The position numbers and the translations under genes were made by a program. Positions 9,680-19,524 of a DNA stretch of 64,000 nucleotides are shown here, piece by piece. Position 1 is the stretch's first letter; each line of letters starts with the position of its first letter. Source of the DNA: an uncultured Sulfurovum sp. (GTDB taxonomy: Bacteria; Campylobacterota; Campylobacteria; Campylobacterales; Sulfurovaceae); the NCBI GenBank assembly GCA_902727935.1, contig CACVAX010000013.1, positions 87,072 through 151,071 on the forward strand, given 5' to 3'. The notes beneath the pieces are model-generated. The model had not been told where the DNA came from and did not search any database. It was given only the letters and a program-made list of their open reading frames with translations.

Positions 9680-9895
9680 TCATCTTCTTGTTTGATTATT
9701 GATGCTATTAGATTTTATAAAAATATTCTCTTTGAGCTCATCAAGCGTAGAGAACTTTATGTTCTCTTCTTCAAAAGCTAAATCAGCGACAGAAACGGTT
9801 TTATAATCTCCATCAAGAAGTATCTCACAATAATCATCTGTCTGATTTATAACAATAGTATTTTGATTCGTTGGTTTGTAAGTGGCTTTTTTCAA
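9680..9895 (-). CDS. Small hypothetical protein, first ORF of the RM/Septu-like operon
   Basis: 71 aa ORF immediately upstream of and co-oriented with the methyltransferase fusion; no family recognised. Confidence 0.45.
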   Translation of the reverse strand: MKKATYKPTNQNTIVINQTDDYCEILLDGDYKTVSVADLAFEEENIKFSTLDELKENIFIKSNSINNQTRR

Positions 9896-9985
9896 ATGAT
9901 TTCCCTATTTCCAATTGAGTAAACCATTATAACTCAAAAAGAGCCACTTGACAAATATCAACCAAGAACCACCCGAATAGATTTT

Positions 9986-10053
9986 TTACACATCAACAGT
10001 ATGAATGCACCAACATCACGATATGTAACACATAAAATAAACCTTGAAGCATA
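9986..10053 (+). pseudogene. Remnant of a hemerythrin gene 3' end
   Basis: Ungapped 68-nt match to 1180-1247 (48/68 identical by hand count); decodes as ...LHINSMNAPTSRYVTHKINLEA* versus intact LHINSVDAPTSAFIHQQMEREA*. Confidence 0.7.
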
Positions 10054-10122
10054 AAGTTGAGAGGAGATAGAGGGTTATTACGCTAAGATTATGCCTAACA
10101 AACATTCCTCTCATGGAGACCC

Positions 10123-11544
10123 ATCATCAAATTAAAATCTATATTCTCAAATAGTTTCGGTATTCTTTTTTCACGTGTTACAGGTCTTGGACGTGATGTT
10201 GCTATGGCATCTGCTCTTGGTGCTTCTATCTGGACAGACATCTTCTTTGTAGCCTTTAAACTTCCCAACCTTTTTAGACGAATCTTTGCCGAGGGTGCTT
10301 TTACCCAAGCATTTATGCCTTCCTTCATAGCTTCTAAACAAAAAGGCGTTTTTGCCACGGCTATTTTCTTACGTTTTATGCTCATACTCATAGCTTTCTC
10401 TCTCTTGGTGACCATCTTTCCTGAAATACTTACTAAAATTATTACTCCCGATTGGTCAAGTGAACAAATAGCCCAAACAGCCCCATTAACTGCCATTAAC
10501 TTTTGGTATTTGGATTTAGTCTTTATTGTTACCTTTTTAGCAACACTGCTACAATACAAAGAACACTTTGCAACCTCTGCTATGTCGACAGCACTGCTTA
10601 ATATTTCTATGATATCTGCTCTACTTTTTTACATGAAAGACGAGCCTCAAACCATTGTTATCGCTCTTTCTTTTGCTGTAATCATTGGGGGTATTCTTCA
10701 AGTTATTGCCCACCTCATCGCCATTAAACAATTTAACTTACAACGCATACTTATTGGTGGTTGGAAATACCGAAACAAAAAGAGTAAACAAAAAGATTTA
10801 AACAAAGAAAAAAAAGAATTTAATAATCTATTTTTCCCTTCTGTTTGGGGAAACTCCATGCCTCAAATCTCTTCGTTTATAGATACTATTTTGGCTTCCT
10901 TTCTTATCTCTGGTTCTATCTCTTATCTTTTCTATGCCAACCGAATTTTTCAACTTCCTCTAGCCATTATTGCCATTGCAGCCTCTATTGCACTTTTTCC
11001 TGCCATTTCAAAGGCTATTAAACATGATAATGAAGCCTTAGCCTATCAACACCTAAACCGTGTTTTTTGGATTCTTTTAGCGTTACTTGGTTTGGCAACA
11101 CTCACAGGAATTATATTAGCAGAGCCTATTGTTTGGTTACTCTTTGAAAGAGGTGCTTACACAGCCGAGATGACAGCAAGTACAGCCTCTGTTTTAGCCA
11201 TGTACATGCTAGGGCTTATTCCTTACGGTTTAGCCAAACTCTTTGCACTCTTTCTTTACGCTAAAAAAGAGCATAAAAAAGCTGCAAAAATAGCCACTAT
11301 TACCCTGCTTATCAATATCATGGTATCTTTTACCCTTATGAAACTCATGGGTGCACCTGGTTTGGCATTGGCTGGAAGTATTGGAGGATTGATCTTTTTT
11401 ATATTGACACTTAGAGGGATAGGGTTTCATATTTTTACAAATATCATGAATTTAAAGAAACTTATCTACTTAGGCATAGGCTTAAGTATTTCTGCACTGA
11501 TGTTAATATTTATAAATGAATTAATTATGAATTGGATTCGATAA
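10123..11544 (+). CDS. murJ: Lipid II flippase MurJ (MviN); start codon unclear
   Basis: The ORF track starts at internal ATG 10204, but conserved MurJ N-terminus KSIFSNSFGILFSRVTGLGRDVAMASALGASIWTDIFFVAFKLPNLFRRIFAEGAFTQAF reads in frame from about 10123-10135. The next in-frame stop is at 10096-10098, with no ATG/GTG/TTG between. Confidence 0.88.
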   Translation: MIKLKSIFSNSFGILFSRVTGLGRDVAMASALGASIWTDIFFVAFKLPNLFRRIFAEGAFTQAFMPSFIASKQKGVFATAIFLRFMLILIAFSLLVTIFPEILTKIITPDWSSEQIAQTAPLTAINFWYLDLVFIVTFLATLLQYKEHFATSAMSTALLNISMISALLFYMKDEPQTIVIALSFAVIIGGILQVIAHLIAIKQFNLQRILIGGWKYRNKKSKQKDLNKEKKEFNNLFFPSVWGNSMPQISSFIDTILASFLISGSISYLFYANRIFQLPLAIIAIAASIALFPAISKAIKHDNEALAYQHLNRVFWILLALLGLATLTGIILAEPIVWLLFERGAYTAEMTASTASVLAMYMLGLIPYGLAKLFALFLYAKKEHKKAAKIATITLLINIMVSFTLMKLMGAPGLALAGSIGGLIFFILTLRGIGFHIFTNIMNLKKLIYLGIGLSISALMLIFINELIMNWIR

Positions 11545-11594
11545 ATTAGAAGCGATGCCTATTGAGCATCGTCTTCTAATATCAAGATATACGA

Positions 11595-12044
11595 TTACTT
11601 AGTTTGTAATGCTTGAACAAACTGAACTCTCTGCTCAGGTGTTAAGATGGCTAAAACTTTTTCCATCATGTCAGCTTTCATATTTGCTTTAAAAGTTGCT
11701 CTTTCTACTGATTTTGCAATCATTCCTTCTCTATCTACACCATCCATAGTGATAAATTTAGGTCTAGTCCCTGAAGCTTTCATCTCTTCACGTTTTGCTC
11801 TCATCGTAGCTTTCATTGCCTTACGAGCCTCTTTAATACTTGCTTTTTGTTCTGATGTGATGTTTGCTGCTTTAAGTGCTGATTTTATTTTAAACATTTT
11901 ATGTGCTTTACCACCTTTATAATGCTTTCCACTTCTTTCACACTTACTTGTTTTACAGTCTGGCTTAACACTCTCTGCACTTACTGCTGTTGTTGCCATA
12001 ATTCCTGAAATTGTTACGATTGCTAATGTTTTTAAAACTTTCAT
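11595..12044 (-). CDS. Spy/CpxP-like periplasmic LTXXQ-motif protein
   Basis: 149 aa, signal peptide, basic helical protein with LTPEQR motif and AALKAANITSEQKASIKEARKAMK helix. Confidence 0.65.
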   Translation of the reverse strand: MKVLKTLAIVTISGIMATTAVSAESVKPDCKTSKCERSGKHYKGGKAHKMFKIKSALKAANITSEQKASIKEARKAMKATMRAKREEMKASGTRPKFITMDGVDREGMIAKSVERATFKANMKADMMEKVLAILTPEQRVQFVQALQTK

Positions 12045-12146
12045 TTTAAGTCCTTTAAGTTTTGATAACCGTATTATGAATCATGAACATTAACAGAGTT
12101 GTCATCTTTTATTAACGAAGATTAACAAGGGTAAAAAAGTTTTATT

Positions 12147-12965
12147 TTATTTTTTCTTCTTCATTACTTCTTCTAAATTTTCAACTTTTTCAATCAAAAG
12201 ACGGTTCTGTATAATCAACTCTTTTAGCATCTCTTTTTCATTCTTTTTTTCTTCTACTTTCTCTTTACTATGCTCTTCATTTAAAGTCTCAATAATAATC
12301 CCTATAATCATATTAAGAAAGGTATAGGCTGTTAAGACAATAAATGAAATATAAAATACCCAACTGTAAGGATGCATCTCCATACTCTCTTGCATAATGT
12401 CTGTCCAGCCTTCAAAAGTCATAATCTGAAACAGTGTCAACAACGCAGCACCCAAGTCCGACCAAGCTCCTGATTTAGCATTTTCAAAAAAGATGGTTCC
12501 CATCACAGCATAAATATAAAAGATGATAAACATAAGCAATAATACATATCCAATAGACTTCGCCGACCTAAAGAGTGCATTCAGTATCTCTTTAAGTTCA
12601 GGCAAGATAGTAATAAGCCGTAAGATTCTAAAGATACGTAGTAAACGTGCCACAGCCGATTCGTTTCCATCTATTGGAATTAAACTCGCAGCCACTATCA
12701 CAAAGTCAAAAATATTCCAACCATCTTTAAAAAAATCCAATGGCTTTTCATAAGAAGAGATACGCATAATAATTTCCATCACAAAAATAATGGTAATCAT
12801 TTGATCAAGCGTAAAAATAACTTCTTGGTAAACAGGGTCTAGTTCAAAAGTATCTATCCCTACTAACAGGGCAGAAAAGATAATAATACTCATCATGAAG
12901 AATTCAAAGTATTTATTGTAAATTATAAGGGCTAGGGTTTCTCTTAGTTCGGCTATAGATATCAT
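12147..12965 (-). CDS. Voltage-gated ion channel (bacterial NaV/CaV-type, 6TM)
   Basis: 272 aa; S4 segment ARLLRIFRILRLITILPEL; pore/filter LFQIMTFEGWTDIMQES; C-terminal coiled coil. Confidence 0.88.
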   Translation of the reverse strand: MISIAELRETLALIIYNKYFEFFMMSIIIFSALLVGIDTFELDPVYQEVIFTLDQMITIIFVMEIIMRISSYEKPLDFFKDGWNIFDFVIVAASLIPIDGNESAVARLLRIFRILRLITILPELKEILNALFRSAKSIGYVLLLMFIIFYIYAVMGTIFFENAKSGAWSDLGAALLTLFQIMTFEGWTDIMQESMEMHPYSWVFYISFIVLTAYTFLNMIIGIIIETLNEEHSKEKVEEKKNEKEMLKELIIQNRLLIEKVENLEEVMKKKK

Positions 12966-13099
12966 GTTGGCATAATATAAAAAAAATGGAGAGAAAAGCT
13001 TTAGTTTATAAGAAGAGTTTTTAAATTATTAGTTAACTCTTTCTAAAGGGAACAGTCTCAATACTCCCACCCAATATCAAAGCCATTTTTATACTGCTC

Positions 13100-13336
13100 T
13101 CATGGTAAGTACATTGTATTGTTATTTTTAGTATAGCCAAAAAATTTGAAAACTTGATGATGATAAAATTTATTTCCTCTTAATCCTAAACCTTGATTTA
13201 ATACCTTGAAAAACCTATCTATACTAACAATGATTCTTAGAATTAGAACTATAGAGACAAAAAAGTCTTTACCTAGCTCATAAACCGATTTCTTATTATT
13301 TTTAAGTCTTTTCTCTAACATGGTAAGTCCCTTCAA
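13100..13336 (-). CDS. Hypothetical short ORF
   Basis: 78 aa ORF between well-supported genes; no family recognised and coding status uncertain. Confidence 0.2.
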   Translation of the reverse strand: MKGLTMLEKRLKNNKKSVYELGKDFFVSIVLILRIIVSIDRFFKVLNQGLGLRGNKFYHHQVFKFFGYTKNNNTMYLP

Positions 13337-13386
13337 TCTTATATGTCATACTTTAATATATGAGAACTTACACATCGCTTTTGACC

Positions 13387-14835
13387 CTAAAACAAATAAT
13401 TCACCTCAAACCGAATATCCGTATAAGAAGGATTCAACTTCTTTGTTCCATCCAATGCAATAGTATTTTCATCACCCAAAACCCGAACCATCCGTAACTT
13501 AGTATAGAGATTCTTATAATCCTCAAACTTCTTAATTAAATCTAGTTGTAAAACATTTGAGTCGGCTTGTACTCCTGATTTATCATCATCAAAGTCTTGG
13601 ATACCAAAACGCATTTGAGCATGAAGGTTTTGCTCTTTAAAGTCATAGTCACCTTGAAGTACATAAGAAGTGGTATTGGCATACCAGTTGTACTGTAAAA
13701 GGGTATAGCCATAGCCATTAGTTGGAAAAGAACGCCAAGGAGATATAATGTCTGCTTTGTCTGCTATTTTAGAAATACCTGAACGAATTCGCCACCTATT
13801 TTTTCCTACATCTAAACGTACACCATATAAATCTGTCTCAACAGAATTTTTGTTATTATAAGCCACATTATTAATCTTTAAGTTCGCACCACCCATTACT
13901 CCTGCTCCATGATCGAACTGATGCATGTATCTGATAGAGGGTGAAAGTAGGTAGCCATTTTTGGTTTTGTATTTATAGGTTAAGTCCGTTCCAAAAGTTG
14001 AAAAGAGTTCAGGAACCAATGTATAACTCGCTATATAATTAAAGTCATTGTTTTTAGCATTAGAAAACTCCATAAACATGAGTCGGTCTTCAATTCCTTT
14101 TTCATTTAATTTTGACAAGGTAATCCCCCTATGCATCGCTGTATCATCATTTTCTCGCCATTTGTCGTACTCACCTGCTCCATCGTCATACGCAAAAAGA
14201 TGGTGAAAATTGTTATGGTCACGTAGTTTTTGTTTTACCAAATAACCTGTCCAGAGTTTATGACCATTTATGGCTTTTGAAGCCCATGTAATGCCTTCAA
14301 AAGTATTGGGAATCATCTTAATATCATTGCTCTTTGTTAAATAGCTCTCTACAATTTGTCGCCCTATTTTTACAGCGTTTTTTTCGTTTTTTATTTCAAG
14401 GTAAGCTACAGCTAGATTCGTCATACCATATCTGTTTTTAGTGGCTACATCATGACGATTTAAAACGCCTTTTCCTACTTTGTAATAACTTAGGTTCGTT
14501 TTGTCCATGTGCCAAGGGTTTTGAGAAGTGTACAGACGAGCTGTAAACCCTACGCCATTGAGGTAAGCACTTTTATAATGCACACTGCCACCTACTCCTA
14601 GAGTTTGATGGTTACCTGTTTTTCCTTCTATCTCTTCATCCCAGTCAAATGAAAAGGAGTTAAAACGCAAACGTCCGTAAAATTCACCTTTGCTTATTGC
14701 TTCACTTAAGCTCTCTACCTCTTTAGGAACTTCTAAAACGGTCAGCGTTGAATTGGCATTGAGTATGCGTTTTGTTTGTTCTCTTGCCCAACTCATAGAC
14801 ATGAGTATGGTCATCATAAAAAATAGTCGCATCAT
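13387..14835 (-). CDS. Outer membrane porin (OprD-like / epsilonproteobacterial major outer membrane type)
   Basis: 482 aa; signal peptide; beta-barrel-like sequence ending in aromatic F (RFEVNYLF); GEFYGRLRFNSFSFDW N-terminal strand; 4-nt spacing from the modE stop. Confidence 0.75.
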   Translation of the reverse strand: MMRLFFMMTILMSMSWAREQTKRILNANSTLTVLEVPKEVESLSEAISKGEFYGRLRFNSFSFDWDEEIEGKTGNHQTLGVGGSVHYKSAYLNGVGFTARLYTSQNPWHMDKTNLSYYKVGKGVLNRHDVATKNRYGMTNLAVAYLEIKNEKNAVKIGRQIVESYLTKSNDIKMIPNTFEGITWASKAINGHKLWTGYLVKQKLRDHNNFHHLFAYDDGAGEYDKWRENDDTAMHRGITLSKLNEKGIEDRLMFMEFSNAKNNDFNYIASYTLVPELFSTFGTDLTYKYKTKNGYLLSPSIRYMHQFDHGAGVMGGANLKINNVAYNNKNSVETDLYGVRLDVGKNRWRIRSGISKIADKADIISPWRSFPTNGYGYTLLQYNWYANTTSYVLQGDYDFKEQNLHAQMRFGIQDFDDDKSGVQADSNVLQLDLIKKFEDYKNLYTKLRMVRVLGDENTIALDGTKKLNPSYTDIRFEVNYLF

Positions 14836-14839
14836 GCTC

Positions 14840-15604
14840 TTAGCGTCCTATCATAATGTCTTTAGCCGAAATAACAGCATGGGCTTTGACAGTAACACTT
14901 AACAACTCTTTACTAATGGGCATAACAGCAACAAGCGTTTCACCCTCACCTATGTCAAGAATAATCTCTGCATTATCTTTACCTTTTTCAATATGTGTAA
15001 CCAGCCCATTAAATACATTTTTCTCTTCTACTTCACCCTCAACTATCTTTACTGAAGTTGATTTAAAAATTGCCATTACCTCATCTGAAACTTTTAAATT
15101 CAAAGATTCTACGGCTGTATTGGTAATGATGGAAGTCAGTTCATACCCACTCTTTAATGCTAAGATGATTTCAGAATTAACCTCTTTTTGTTTGATGGAT
15201 TTAATACGCCCTTGAATCTGATTTCTAGCACTTATTTGTAATCCTAAACGCCCTATGTCATTTAATACTCCTTTATCTATGTCCGTTAATTCTTGTAATC
15301 TTTTTAAAAAACGTTGATGCTCACTCTGAAGTTGACGGTAACTTAACAGTAGATTTTCACCATAAGGAGTTAGCTTTGTTCCCCCTCCTCCCATTCCTCC
15401 TGTAGCTTTAACCACCACTGGTGTATGTGCAAGGTTATTCATCTTATCCACAGCCTCCCATGCTGTTTTATAACTCATGGGTACTTCTTTGGCTGCTTTA
15501 GTTATAGAACCTGTACGTCCTATCGCAAATAATAATTCTATACGTTTTTCAAGTAAAAAAGGTTGATTAAAAAGTTCAAGTGTTAAATTAGAAGAGATAT
15601 TCAT
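14840..15604 (-). CDS. modE: ModE-type molybdate-responsive transcriptional regulator with tandem TOBE (molybdate-binding) domains
   Basis: 254 aa; LysR-like wHTH (IELLFAIGRTGSITKAAKEVPMSYKTAWEAVDKMNN...TGGMGGGGTKLTPYG) then SARNQIQGRIKSI and VEEKNVFNGLVTHIEKG TOBE repeats. Confidence 0.92.
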   Translation of the reverse strand: MNISSNLTLELFNQPFLLEKRIELLFAIGRTGSITKAAKEVPMSYKTAWEAVDKMNNLAHTPVVVKATGGMGGGGTKLTPYGENLLLSYRQLQSEHQRFLKRLQELTDIDKGVLNDIGRLGLQISARNQIQGRIKSIKQKEVNSEIILALKSGYELTSIITNTAVESLNLKVSDEVMAIFKSTSVKIVEGEVEEKNVFNGLVTHIEKGKDNAEIILDIGEGETLVAVMPISKELLSVTVKAHAVISAKDIMIGR

Positions 15605-15678
15605 GGCTCACCTTAATAAAATTTTAGAGGGTTATATAGATTAGTACATAACCAAAAATGAGCAGAATTATAGCGTTG

Positions 15679-15692
15679 TATACTTAAGTATA
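15679..15692. promoter_or_regulatory. Perfect 14-bp palindrome upstream of modE (candidate operator)
   Basis: tatacttaagtata is self-complementary; lies about 75-90 bp upstream of the modE start in the proB-modE intergenic region. Confidence 0.35.
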
Positions 15693-15802
15693 TATAGGCT
15701 TAATCAATTTTGTCTATTTTTTAAAAAGTAACTCGTATTCAAGAAGATTATGTATGAAAAAATGTATCGAAAGTGTCAGTAAGAAGCGACACTCTCTGAA
15801 GA

Positions 15803-16570
15803 TTAAGTTCTAAAGAGTGTGCCACCCTTATGAACTCCATCGAGTAAAAAACTTTTAGCATCACTCAATCCAAAACCTGTAGCAAGAAACATTTGTTTGT
15901 GATGCTTTAGTAAAAAATGTGCTGCTTTTAGCTTCGTGACAATGCCACCTGTTGCAAACTCATTATTCGCTGTTGTTTCTGCTAATAATTCCTCTTTAGA
16001 AATACTCGAAACCTCTTTTAAAACTTTTGCATCGTCAAAATCTCGTGGATTTTTATCATAATACGCATCTATGTCAGAGAGTATGACTAAAAGTTCAGCA
16101 TCAAAATTATGTGCTACCGAAGCTGAAAGCTGATCATTGTCTCCAAAAACAAGCTCTTCTGTGGCTATGACATCATTTTCATTAATAATTGGAATCACCC
16201 CATTAGCCAGTAAAATATTAATAACTGACTTTGCTAAAGAAGTGCGTCTTTTTGAATCTAAATCGGCTGCACTTAGTAAGACTTGCGAACAAAGCATTTC
16301 ATGCACAGCAAACTTTTCTTGGTACATTTTAAGTAAAAGAGGTTGTCCAATGGCTGCTAATGCTTGTTTGTTTTTAACCACCATACGGTCAAGAGCTAAC
16401 ACCGTATAACCAGCTGCAACAGCACCTGAACTCACCAAAATAACCTCTTTACCTTGTTTAGAAAGTTCGGCGATTAAATCAACAAGGTTACGCATACGTG
16501 GTGTACACACAGCACCATTTTCAGTTAAGACATGAGAACCAACTTTAATAACAATACGATTGCTAGACAT
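15803..16570 (-). CDS. proB: Glutamate 5-kinase (without PUA domain)
   Basis: 255 aa; [57 protein letters not shown]. Confidence 0.95.
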   Translation of the reverse strand: MSSNRIVIKVGSHVLTENGAVCTPRMRNLVDLIAELSKQGKEVILVSSGAVAAGYTVLALDRMVVKNKQALAAIGQPLLLKMYQEKFAVHEMLCSQVLLSAADLDSKRRTSLAKSVINILLANGVIPIINENDVIATEELVFGDNDQLSASVAHNFDAELLVILSDIDAYYDKNPRDFDDAKVLKEVSSISKEELLAETTANNEFATGGIVTKLKAAHFLLKHHKQMFLATGFGLSDAKSFLLDGVHKGGTLFRT

Positions 16571-17685
16571 TAACCCTCTTTTTCTTCCGTGTTAACAGCC
16601 ACAACAAAGTTTTTTAACGAATAACGTAAGGCTTCGGTATTTAAATGTGAAACAGAAGAGATAGGCAATACAAATAATGGTTCATCTTTAGGTAACTTTA
16701 GCCCAAAGTCTTCTTCAAAACCATAAGAAGTGTATTCTTTTTTAGCTTTAAATTTTTGTAAAATTTTATTTGGTTTTAAATTGATGTCTGCTAAAAATTC
16801 TTCGGTCAGTTCATTTACTTTTTCAACAGGGAACGAATCACATTTTGTAATAGCAACAGCAAAGTTACGACCTGCCAATGCTTCTGAATAACGCTCTAAC
16901 TCAACCAATAAAGTTTCATACTGATACTTCATTTCACGGTAGTTCGCTGCATCTACTAAAAGAAGCAATGTTTTTGTCCGTTCAATATGTTTTAAAAACT
17001 CATGTCCTAAACCACGACCGTCTGATGCACCTTCGATGATTCCTGGAATATCTGCCATCATAAACGAGTCATAATCCCCCACATTTACCACCCCAAGATT
17101 TGGGGTCAGTGTTGTAAACTCATACGCAGCTACTTTTGGTTTAGCATTTGAAATAGCAGAAATAAGTGTAGACTTCCCTACAGAGGGATAACCCACTAAC
17201 CCTACATCGGCAATCATTTTCATTTCAAGTCTAAGCTCTTTGGTTACCCCTGGAAGCCCAGGTTGTGCATAGGTTGGACGCTGATTTGAAGGACTCTTAA
17301 AATGGCTGTTCCCCAGTCCACCTTTTCCACCTTCTAAAAAAAGAACCCGTTCTCCTTCTTCTACCAAGTCATACAAGACTTCATCGGTCAAAGCATCCAC
17401 AACTTGTGTCCCTGGAGGTACAATAATATCCACACTTTGACCTTTACGACCATAACATTTACGACCCTCACCAGGCTGACCATTTTCAGCCTTAATATGA
17501 TTACGCCCACGCAATGCTGAAAGGGTATCTGTGTTGTTATCTACTACAAAATAAACATTCCCTCCTTTTCCACCATCACCACCATCAGGACCACCATAGG
17601 CTACAAACTTTTCCGTCCAAAATGAAACACAACCTGTCCCACCTTTACCAGAACTCAATAAAATATCTACGCTATCTACGAACAT
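16570..17685 (-). CDS. obgE: GTPase ObgE/CgtA
   Basis: 371 aa; Gly-rich Obg fold ([32 protein letters not shown]), [20 protein letters not shown]. Confidence 0.97.
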   Translation of the reverse strand: MFVDSVDILLSSGKGGTGCVSFWTEKFVAYGGPDGGDGGKGGNVYFVVDNNTDTLSALRGRNHIKAENGQPGEGRKCYGRKGQSVDIIVPPGTQVVDALTDEVLYDLVEEGERVLFLEGGKGGLGNSHFKSPSNQRPTYAQPGLPGVTKELRLEMKMIADVGLVGYPSVGKSTLISAISNAKPKVAAYEFTTLTPNLGVVNVGDYDSFMMADIPGIIEGASDGRGLGHEFLKHIERTKTLLLLVDAANYREMKYQYETLLVELERYSEALAGRNFAVAITKCDSFPVEKVNELTEEFLADINLKPNKILQKFKAKKEYTSYGFEEDFGLKLPKDEPLFVLPISSVSHLNTEALRYSLKNFVVAVNTEEKEG

Positions 17686-17773
17686 GTACTTCCTTTGCTG
17701 TTATTTTCAGCAGTTATATTGTTGAAATTATAGCTGAAAAAATTATGAGAGCGTTTTGAGTAAAAACTTTAAT

Positions 17774-19072
17774 TTAAAACTTTACATGCTTCTCATGTAA
17801 AGTTTTAATTCTCTTATCTAACGCATCTAAAATATTTACTATCTGATTTTGTAAAGTATAAAAGTCTGCCATATGATTCGCAGCAATATCATCTGTACCT
17901 CGTATCTCTGCTAAAATTTTCTTTAGTTTTTCACGTCGCTCTTTTGCATTCTTTAAATTCACCGTCATAATTGTATTGTCTATTTGATTAACCATATCAT
18001 ACCAACGGTTTATTTTTCGTTGTCCATAAAGATTAAAGGCTGGTATCATCACTTCTATAAAAAAGGCAAACAGTGCCACTAAGGGAAAAATAAAACGTAA
18101 AGTATAATCATGTAATTTATTAAGACTTTGAGCTATCCAAAAAGAAAAATTATTTTCATAGTAGTGTGTTGGTTCTCTAAAATACTCTTTTGATGCTTGA
18201 TGCTGTTTCACTTTCAACAAAGAAGCATTTGGAAAATCATTTTCTTCATGAAACACCCCTACTTTACGATGAACGCTATGTAGAATTTTAAGCATTAGTC
18301 GCACCATTTCATCAGAAGCATTATAGGTGGCAAGAAGGGTATTTTTGGCTAAGAGTTTATAGCGTTTACGAGGTATATATTTTTTCATATCAAAAGCATT
18401 TTCATGTAAAGTGACCACTTCAAAATGTTTGTTACGTTTTACAAAGAATTGTTTATACGATTGGGAAGCAGTAAAATTCATCAAATGCACATTGGGCATG
18501 GTCATAAGTCTTTTCAAAAAAGGAGCATCAGCCGACGCAATATAAAACATCGCATCTATCTCATTCTTTTTAAGACTCTCATACGCTGCATTACTAGAAA
18601 CATGAAAGAGTTTTGAGTTAAATCCATTAATCCCCACCAAATCCAAAAGGTCAAGCGTAACAGGTAAAATCCCTGAGCCTTTTTCACAAATGGCAATGCG
18701 TTTACCTTTTAAACTCTTAAGATCAGATATTGAGCGACCTTTATAAAAAATCCAAATGGGTTCTAACATAATATTTGCCAAAGCTAAAATCTCTTTCTCT
18801 TCAGTCCCTCCTTGTACAAAAGCAAAATCAACTTCACCTTTTAAGAGCTTTTCTTGTGCTTCGACTGAACCTTTTGTCTCAACAAGATTAAGTTTAATAC
18901 CCTCTTCTTTAAACTCTTTGGCGTACGCCATGGCGTAAGCAGTATAAGCATCCACTTTTGAACCAATGGCAATGCTTATGCTTTTCTTATGGTCATTACT
19001 ATCTATGGCGACATACAACAAAGGTAATAGCAATAAAATAATAAAAATAAGAAGAAGTTTTAATGTTTTCAT
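17774..19072 (-). CDS. TAXI family TRAP transporter solute-binding protein with C-terminal TM extension
   Basis: 432 aa; ETKGSVEAQEKLLKGEVDFAFVQGG...LKGKRIAICEKGSGILPVTLDLLDLVGI is TAXI-type; extra C-terminal TM and helical region. Confidence 0.85.
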   Translation of the reverse strand: MKTLKLLLIFIILLLLPLLYVAIDSNDHKKSISIAIGSKVDAYTAYAMAYAKEFKEEGIKLNLVETKGSVEAQEKLLKGEVDFAFVQGGTEEKEILALANIMLEPIWIFYKGRSISDLKSLKGKRIAICEKGSGILPVTLDLLDLVGINGFNSKLFHVSSNAAYESLKKNEIDAMFYIASADAPFLKRLMTMPNVHLMNFTASQSYKQFFVKRNKHFEVVTLHENAFDMKKYIPRKRYKLLAKNTLLATYNASDEMVRLMLKILHSVHRKVGVFHEENDFPNASLLKVKQHQASKEYFREPTHYYENNFSFWIAQSLNKLHDYTLRFIFPLVALFAFFIEVMIPAFNLYGQRKINRWYDMVNQIDNTIMTVNLKNAKERREKLKKILAEIRGTDDIAANHMADFYTLQNQIVNILDALDKRIKTLHEKHVKF

Positions 19073-19119
19073 GAAAAATATTATATCAAAAAAAAAGCCT
19101 TAGTTGGCTATACTTCCAC

Positions 19120-19457
19120 AGGTGTGATAGGTAGTTGCTGGTGACATTCGTCACGAGAGGAAAGTCCGTGCTACACATGAGATAGGACTCCATCTAACGG
19201 ATGGCCAGAGTAATCTGAGGGCAAGTGCAACAGAGAGTAGACAGCCACATTGTGGTGAAGGTGAAAGGGTGAGGTAAAAGCTCACCAGTACTTATGGTAA
19301 CATAGGTAGCTAGGTAAACCCTGTCCGTAGCAAGAAGTAATGGTATTAAATCTCATTAAGTCATTGGATTGACAAAACTGCTTCGCTTGAACATAGTGGC
19401 AACACTATGTCTAGATAAATAACTGCCCACGACAGAACACGGCTTATCGTCACACCT
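19120..19457 (+). ncRNA. rnpB: RNase P RNA component (type A)
   Basis: Signature blocks GAGGAAAGTCCGTGCT, CAGGTAAACCC-like (gctaggtaaaccctgtcc), ACAGAACACGGCTTATCG; P1 helix AGGTGTGA (19120) with TCACACCT (19450-19457). Confidence 0.95.
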
Positions 19458-19524
19458 AACTCTACAAATATATTAATCTTAACGCGTTATAATCCCCTAA
19501 ATATATCAAAAGGACTTATAATAC

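Noticed and set aside
10095-10559. 154-aa minus-strand ORF
   Set aside because: Antisense to conserved MurJ codons; low-complexity basic translation with no recognisable domain.
14690-15215. Plus-strand ORFs of 70 and 119 aa
   Set aside because: Antisense to porin and modE; typical shadow ORFs.
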